DNA from: Candidatus Peribacteria bacterium | Lineage (GTDB): Bacteria; Patescibacteriota; Gracilibacteria; UBA1369; LOWO2-01-FULL-3 | NCBI GenBank assembly: GCA_943357285.1 | Contig: CALRGJ010000001.1 | Coordinates: forward strand, 1-64,000 | Reading direction: 5' to 3' | DNA length: 64,000 nucleotides | Shown: one piece after another, positions 61,461 to 64,000 of the stretch | Position numbering within the stretch: position 1 is the stretch's first letter | Layout: each line of letters opens with the position of its first letter | Notes under the pieces: model-generated | Told to the model about the DNA's origin: nothing | What the model saw: the letters and a program-made list of their open reading frames with translations, nothing else | Databases searched by the model: none | Translations under genes and position numbers: made by a program

Positions 61461-62723
61461 ATGTTTAGAAAAACAACATTTCAGAGTGGTCTCAGACTAG
61501 TAACAGAGAAGCTTGAAGGCACTAAAGCTGTAACAGTATTAGTTCTTGTCGGAGCAGGTAGTCGTTATGAGAATCAAGAACTTCGTGGAATATCCCACTT
61601 TTTGGAACATATGTTCTTTAAAGGAGCTGAAAGGTTCACAGATACTAAGGAAGTTTCTGAAGCTATTGATAGTGTAGGTGGCGAATTTAATGCTTTTACG
61701 GGCAAAGAATATGCCGGCTATTACGTAAAGGTGGCTAGTGAAAATCTAGAAGTCGCTTGCGATGTGCTTGCGGACATGTTGATTAATTCTAAATTTAAAC
61801 AAGAAGAGATTGAGAAGGAAAGAGGTGTGATTCTCGAAGAATATAATATGTATCAAGATACTCCGATGTATCAAATCGGTTGGAATTTTGAAAATTTAGT
61901 TTTTGGTGATCAGCCATTAGGTTGGGATCAAATTGGTACGAAAGAATTGATTAGATCTGTAAACCATGATGATTTCGTGAAATATAAGGCTAAACTTTAT
62001 ACACCTGACAATACGGTAATTGCAGTAGTGGGAAATGTAGATCATAAACAAGTAGTGGAGTTGATTGGTAAATATTTCGAGATGGAAGCCGGTGAAAAAG
62101 CTTATGAATTCAAGGCTATTGAGAATATGGATGGTGGAAAGTTGTATTTGAAAGAAAAAAAGACGGAGCAGGCTCATATTGCTGTTGGTTTCCCTGGATA
62201 TAAGGAAGATCACAAAGATCATTGGGCTCTTAAGCTTTTATCGGTGATTCTTGGAGGAAATATGAGTAGCAGAATGTTCCTTGGCGTGAGAGAGGCAAAG
62301 GGTCTTTCTTATTACATTCATACTTCTACTGATAATTACATGGATGGTGGTGTGATTGTGACTAATGCCGGGGTGGATTTGCTTAGAATCGATGAGGCGA
62401 TTGAAGGTGTGATTAATGAATATAGAAGAGTGAAAGAGGAAAATGTACCGGCCGCTGAATTAAAAAAGGCTAAATCTTATTTGAAAGGTAAGATGGTGTT
62501 GAGTTTGGAAGATTCCGAGGAATTCGCCCATTTATTGGCTAAATACGAACTTTTGCACGGAACAGTAAGAGATCCAGAAGAGATTATGAAATTGATTGAT
62601 AAAGTAACAGTGGAAGATGTGAGAAGGGTAGCGGAAGATTTATTCCAAGAAGATAAGATGAAATTGGCTGTGATAGGACCTTACGATGATAGAGAGAGAT
62701 TTTTGAAGTTGCTCAAGTATTAG
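61461..62723 (+). CDS. M16-family zinc peptidase
   Basis: The 420-residue protein is a pitrilysin/processing-peptidase family (M16) enzyme. The inverted zinc motif HxxEH is HFLEH at residues 46-50, and the third ligand Glu lies in EEIEKERGVILEEYNMYQD near 115-135. The second, inactive half continues to the end, with VRAE- and RMFLGVREAKGLSY-like segments that are typical of the bacterial two-domain forms. It has no signal peptide. It may digest small peptides or clear signal peptides. I chose the ATG at 61461 over an in-frame TTG at 61455. Confidence 0.94.
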   Translation: MFRKTTFQSGLRLVTEKLEGTKAVTVLVLVGAGSRYENQELRGISHFLEHMFFKGAERFTDTKEVSEAIDSVGGEFNAFTGKEYAGYYVKVASENLEVACDVLADMLINSKFKQEEIEKERGVILEEYNMYQDTPMYQIGWNFENLVFGDQPLGWDQIGTKELIRSVNHDDFVKYKAKLYTPDNTVIAVVGNVDHKQVVELIGKYFEMEAGEKAYEFKAIENMDGGKLYLKEKKTEQAHIAVGFPGYKEDHKDHWALKLLSVILGGNMSSRMFLGVREAKGLSYYIHTSTDNYMDGGVIVTNAGVDLLRIDEAIEGVINEYRRVKEENVPAAELKKAKSYLKGKMVLSLEDSEEFAHLLAKYELLHGTVRDPEEIMKLIDKVTVEDVRRVAEDLFQEDKMKLAVIGPYDDRERFLKLLKY

Positions 62724-62840
62724 GCGGGTCCTGCCTGACAGGTGTCACTGTGTTTTCTAGAAACTGCTCGAGTATTTGCTGCGCAAAAACTCTGCGCGTT
62801 GTTTCGTCGAAAACAAGTAACACACTGTCAGTCTCCCGCC
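62723..62840. repeat. Large imperfect inverted repeat
   Basis: A ~118-base structure closed by GGCGGG (62723-62728) and CCCGCC (62835-62840). Inside, CTGACAG (62735-62741) pairs with CTGTCAG (62825-62831), with further partial pairing and an inner TTTGC/GCAAA hairpin. It is richer in G+C than its surroundings and has no open frame. It lies just past the M16 stop codon with no T-run at its end, so it does not look like a plain terminator. Confidence 0.6.
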
Positions 62841-62856
62841 TTTCCCTTACAGCTGC

Positions 62857-62885
62857 TTGATAAAAAGGCTGTTTTTTGGTATAAT
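62857..62885 (+). promoter_or_regulatory. Promoter of the last gene
   Basis: TTGATA (62857-62862), a 17-base spacer and a perfect TATAAT (62880-62885), 23 bases before the ATG at 62909. It is the strongest-looking sigma-70 promoter in the window. Confidence 0.8.
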
Positions 62886-62908
62886 GTTGAGAAATAAAAA
62901 CAAAAACT

Positions 62909-64000
62909 ATGGCTACAGAAATTACACCAGAACAGCAACCGGCATTTGAGAAAATGAAGACTGAAGGAGGATTTAAGAATTCCGACGGTAGTTTTTTCAA
63001 TGTATCTACTGGAGAATATTCCGATGGTAAGAGTAGTAGCCAGTTGAGTCCTGAAGATGCTTTTGAATTTAGAAAGGAAGGATATACGCCACTTAAGGAG
63101 GCTCAAGTTGTTGCTGCGGCTGCTGTGAAAGATGTCGGAAAGGTGGAAACTAAAACTACAACCGGGGAATCTGTTACAGGCCTACGTACTATTGTGGAAT
63201 TAGATGCTCTAAAGTCTAAATTGGGAACGAAAATGTCCCCATTGGGTGATGCACTTGCTGTTAATGGAAATCCATTTTCTGGAAGTTTAGATTTAGATAA
63301 GGATTTTAATTTGAATACGGTAAAAGCTGTTGTTACTCCAGCTTTGGCGAATATTTTTAGCAGTAAGGCTGATGTGGTTATTAATTTATATAATTCCAAT
63401 TTGAGTGATGGTGAATTGCCTTTAGCTCCTCAGGATGCGATTAAGTTGTTAACCGATATTTATACTGAGGCTGCATTGAAATCTGTAAGATCGTCTTTTA
63501 AAGCCACTTATCCAAACTATGTAGCTTTTAAGAATTCTTTGAGTGCTGGAAAATCTTATAAATTTACTTACGATATATCTGTCGATAAAAATTCAGTCTT
63601 TACTTCTACTATTAAGCCGGATGCAGATCCAGCAAATCAGTTTTTGCCTGAATATACAGCTTATGACAAGATTAATCCGAAGCCAGTAGAGCTCACTCCT
63701 TCTGAAGTAAAATTGAATGAAAGAGCTAAGAATTTTAAAAATTCTGGAGTTGGAAGATTTTTGGGTGCGATGGGTGTGATTAATGTGGGTGAAGCTGTTG
63801 AAGGTGAGACAAAGGAGCAAGCAGAGGCTCGTGAAACTAAGGCTTATGCTGAAGCTCTAAATGGAAGTAATTTTATTGCTCAGTTTTTTATTTATTTTAT
63901 GGGAGGATCAGCGATGCTGGCAGATGGTGGTGCTTCGATTAAAGATACTCTTTCCGGTTTGGATCCAAAATTCCAGGCGGTTGTAAAAGGTATTGAGGCC
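62909..64000 (+). CDS. Unrecognised protein, cut by the window end
   Basis: An open frame of 364 codons runs from the ATG at 62909 to the last base without a stop. I do not recognise it. It starts MATEITPEQQPAFEKM and has no signal peptide. The first ~85 residues are charged and Ser/Gly-rich (FKNSDGSFFNVSTGEYSDGK), with a predicted helix; later it has a hydrophobic segment near residue 315 (NFIIAQFFIYFMGGSAML-like, reading SNFIAQFFIYFMGGSAML). A strong promoter and the absence of any shared frame with the M16 gene mark it as its own unit. Confidence 0.75.
   Translation, partial: MATEITPEQQPAFEKMKTEGGFKNSDGSFFNVSTGEYSDGKSSSQLSPEDAFEFRKEGYTPLKEAQVVAAAAVKDVGKVETKTTTGESVTGLRTIVELDALKSKLGTKMSPLGDALAVNGNPFSGSLDLDKDFNLNTVKAVVTPALANIFSSKADVVINLYNSNLSDGELPLAPQDAIKLLTDIYTEAALKSVRSSFKATYPNYVAFKNSLSAGKSYKFTYDISVDKNSVFTSTIKPDADPANQFLPEYTAYDKINPKPVELTPSEVKLNERAKNFKNSGVGRFLGAMGVINVGEAVEGETKEQAEARETKAYAEALNGSNFIAQFFIYFMGGSAMLADGGASIKDTLSGLDPKFQAVVKGIEA

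Noticed and set aside
1-64000. UGA recoded to glycine, as in Gracilibacteria and SR1
   Set aside because: Real genes end in TGA (for example at 17213) and no conserved protein here needs in-frame TGA to be read.
1-64000. CRISPR arrays or insertion sequences
   Set aside because: No regularly spaced direct repeats, cas genes or transposase frames were seen; the repeats found are paired copies or single palindromes.

Overview
The window reads as an AT-rich bacterial chromosome using the standard stop codons: TAA, TAG and TGA all end real genes. Several traits point to the Candidate Phyla Radiation (Patescibacteria), perhaps near the Peregrinibacteria. These are a surface protein with repeated G-x-AW...GWI motifs, many small lipoproteins of unknown family, a lone SLH/beta-propeller surface protein, AT-rich leaders with almost no Shine-Dalgarno sequences, and mostly short, tightly packed operons. 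The phylum is inference; the window holds no rRNA to settle it.

Layout. 0.1-6.2 kb: a PAS-PAS-GAF sensor, a large methyltransferase-like protein and pheT. 6.3-14.8 kb: rsmE, then a six-gene copper operon (CsoR, DUF302, HMA chaperone, an enlarged CopA, an HMA-DsbD2 membrane protein and a membrane-anchored cupredoxin). The copper operon is bracketed by two homologous small-RNA cassettes with tRNA/tmRNA-like folds, and pheS follows. pheS and pheT share a strand and order but are about 7.5 kb apart, so this block seems to interrupt an ancestral pheST operon. 14.9-18.3 kb: an AlgI/AlgJ-type O-acetylation pair, a RelE/Phd-type toxin-antitoxin pair and HU. 18.6-32.2 kb: topA, a large surface protein, a hexose-phosphate mutase, nadM-nadE, smpB, a TMEM43-family membrane protein, a short TauE-like protein, an AlkD-like repair protein, two glycosyltransferases and DedA. 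32.2-37.3 kb: tRNA-Ser, a site-2 protease, a likely structured ncRNA of about 0.4 kb, a three-gene flavin-electron-transfer module (RnfD-like, FMN-binding lipoprotein, ApbE), a lipoprotein and tRNA-Thr. 37.3-48.7 kb: an unrecognised protein, a Pif1-like helicase, bL33, several lipoproteins, tRNA-Trp, a second methyltransferase-like protein, a MraZ-like regulator, an FTR1 iron permease and an FAD-linked oxidase. 48.8-55 kb: a TrmB-type regulator and a complete SUF Fe-S operon under an Rrf2 regulator. 55-64 kb: the SLH/beta-propeller protein, a His-rich protein, a class B PBP, a YiiX-like hydrolase, an M16 peptidase and the start of an unrecognised gene.

Together the genes cover metal handling (copper export, iron uptake, Fe-S assembly), NAD synthesis, cell-surface building and basic translation and DNA maintenance. 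The most unusual element is the pair of RNA cassettes flanking the copper operon. Each has an extended -10 promoter, a short RNA with an acceptor-like stem, T-arm and CCA end, and a terminator. After the terminator comes a second copy of the RNA's own anticodon-like stem-loop sequence and an AT-rich palindrome. No IS element, integrase or CRISPR array was seen.
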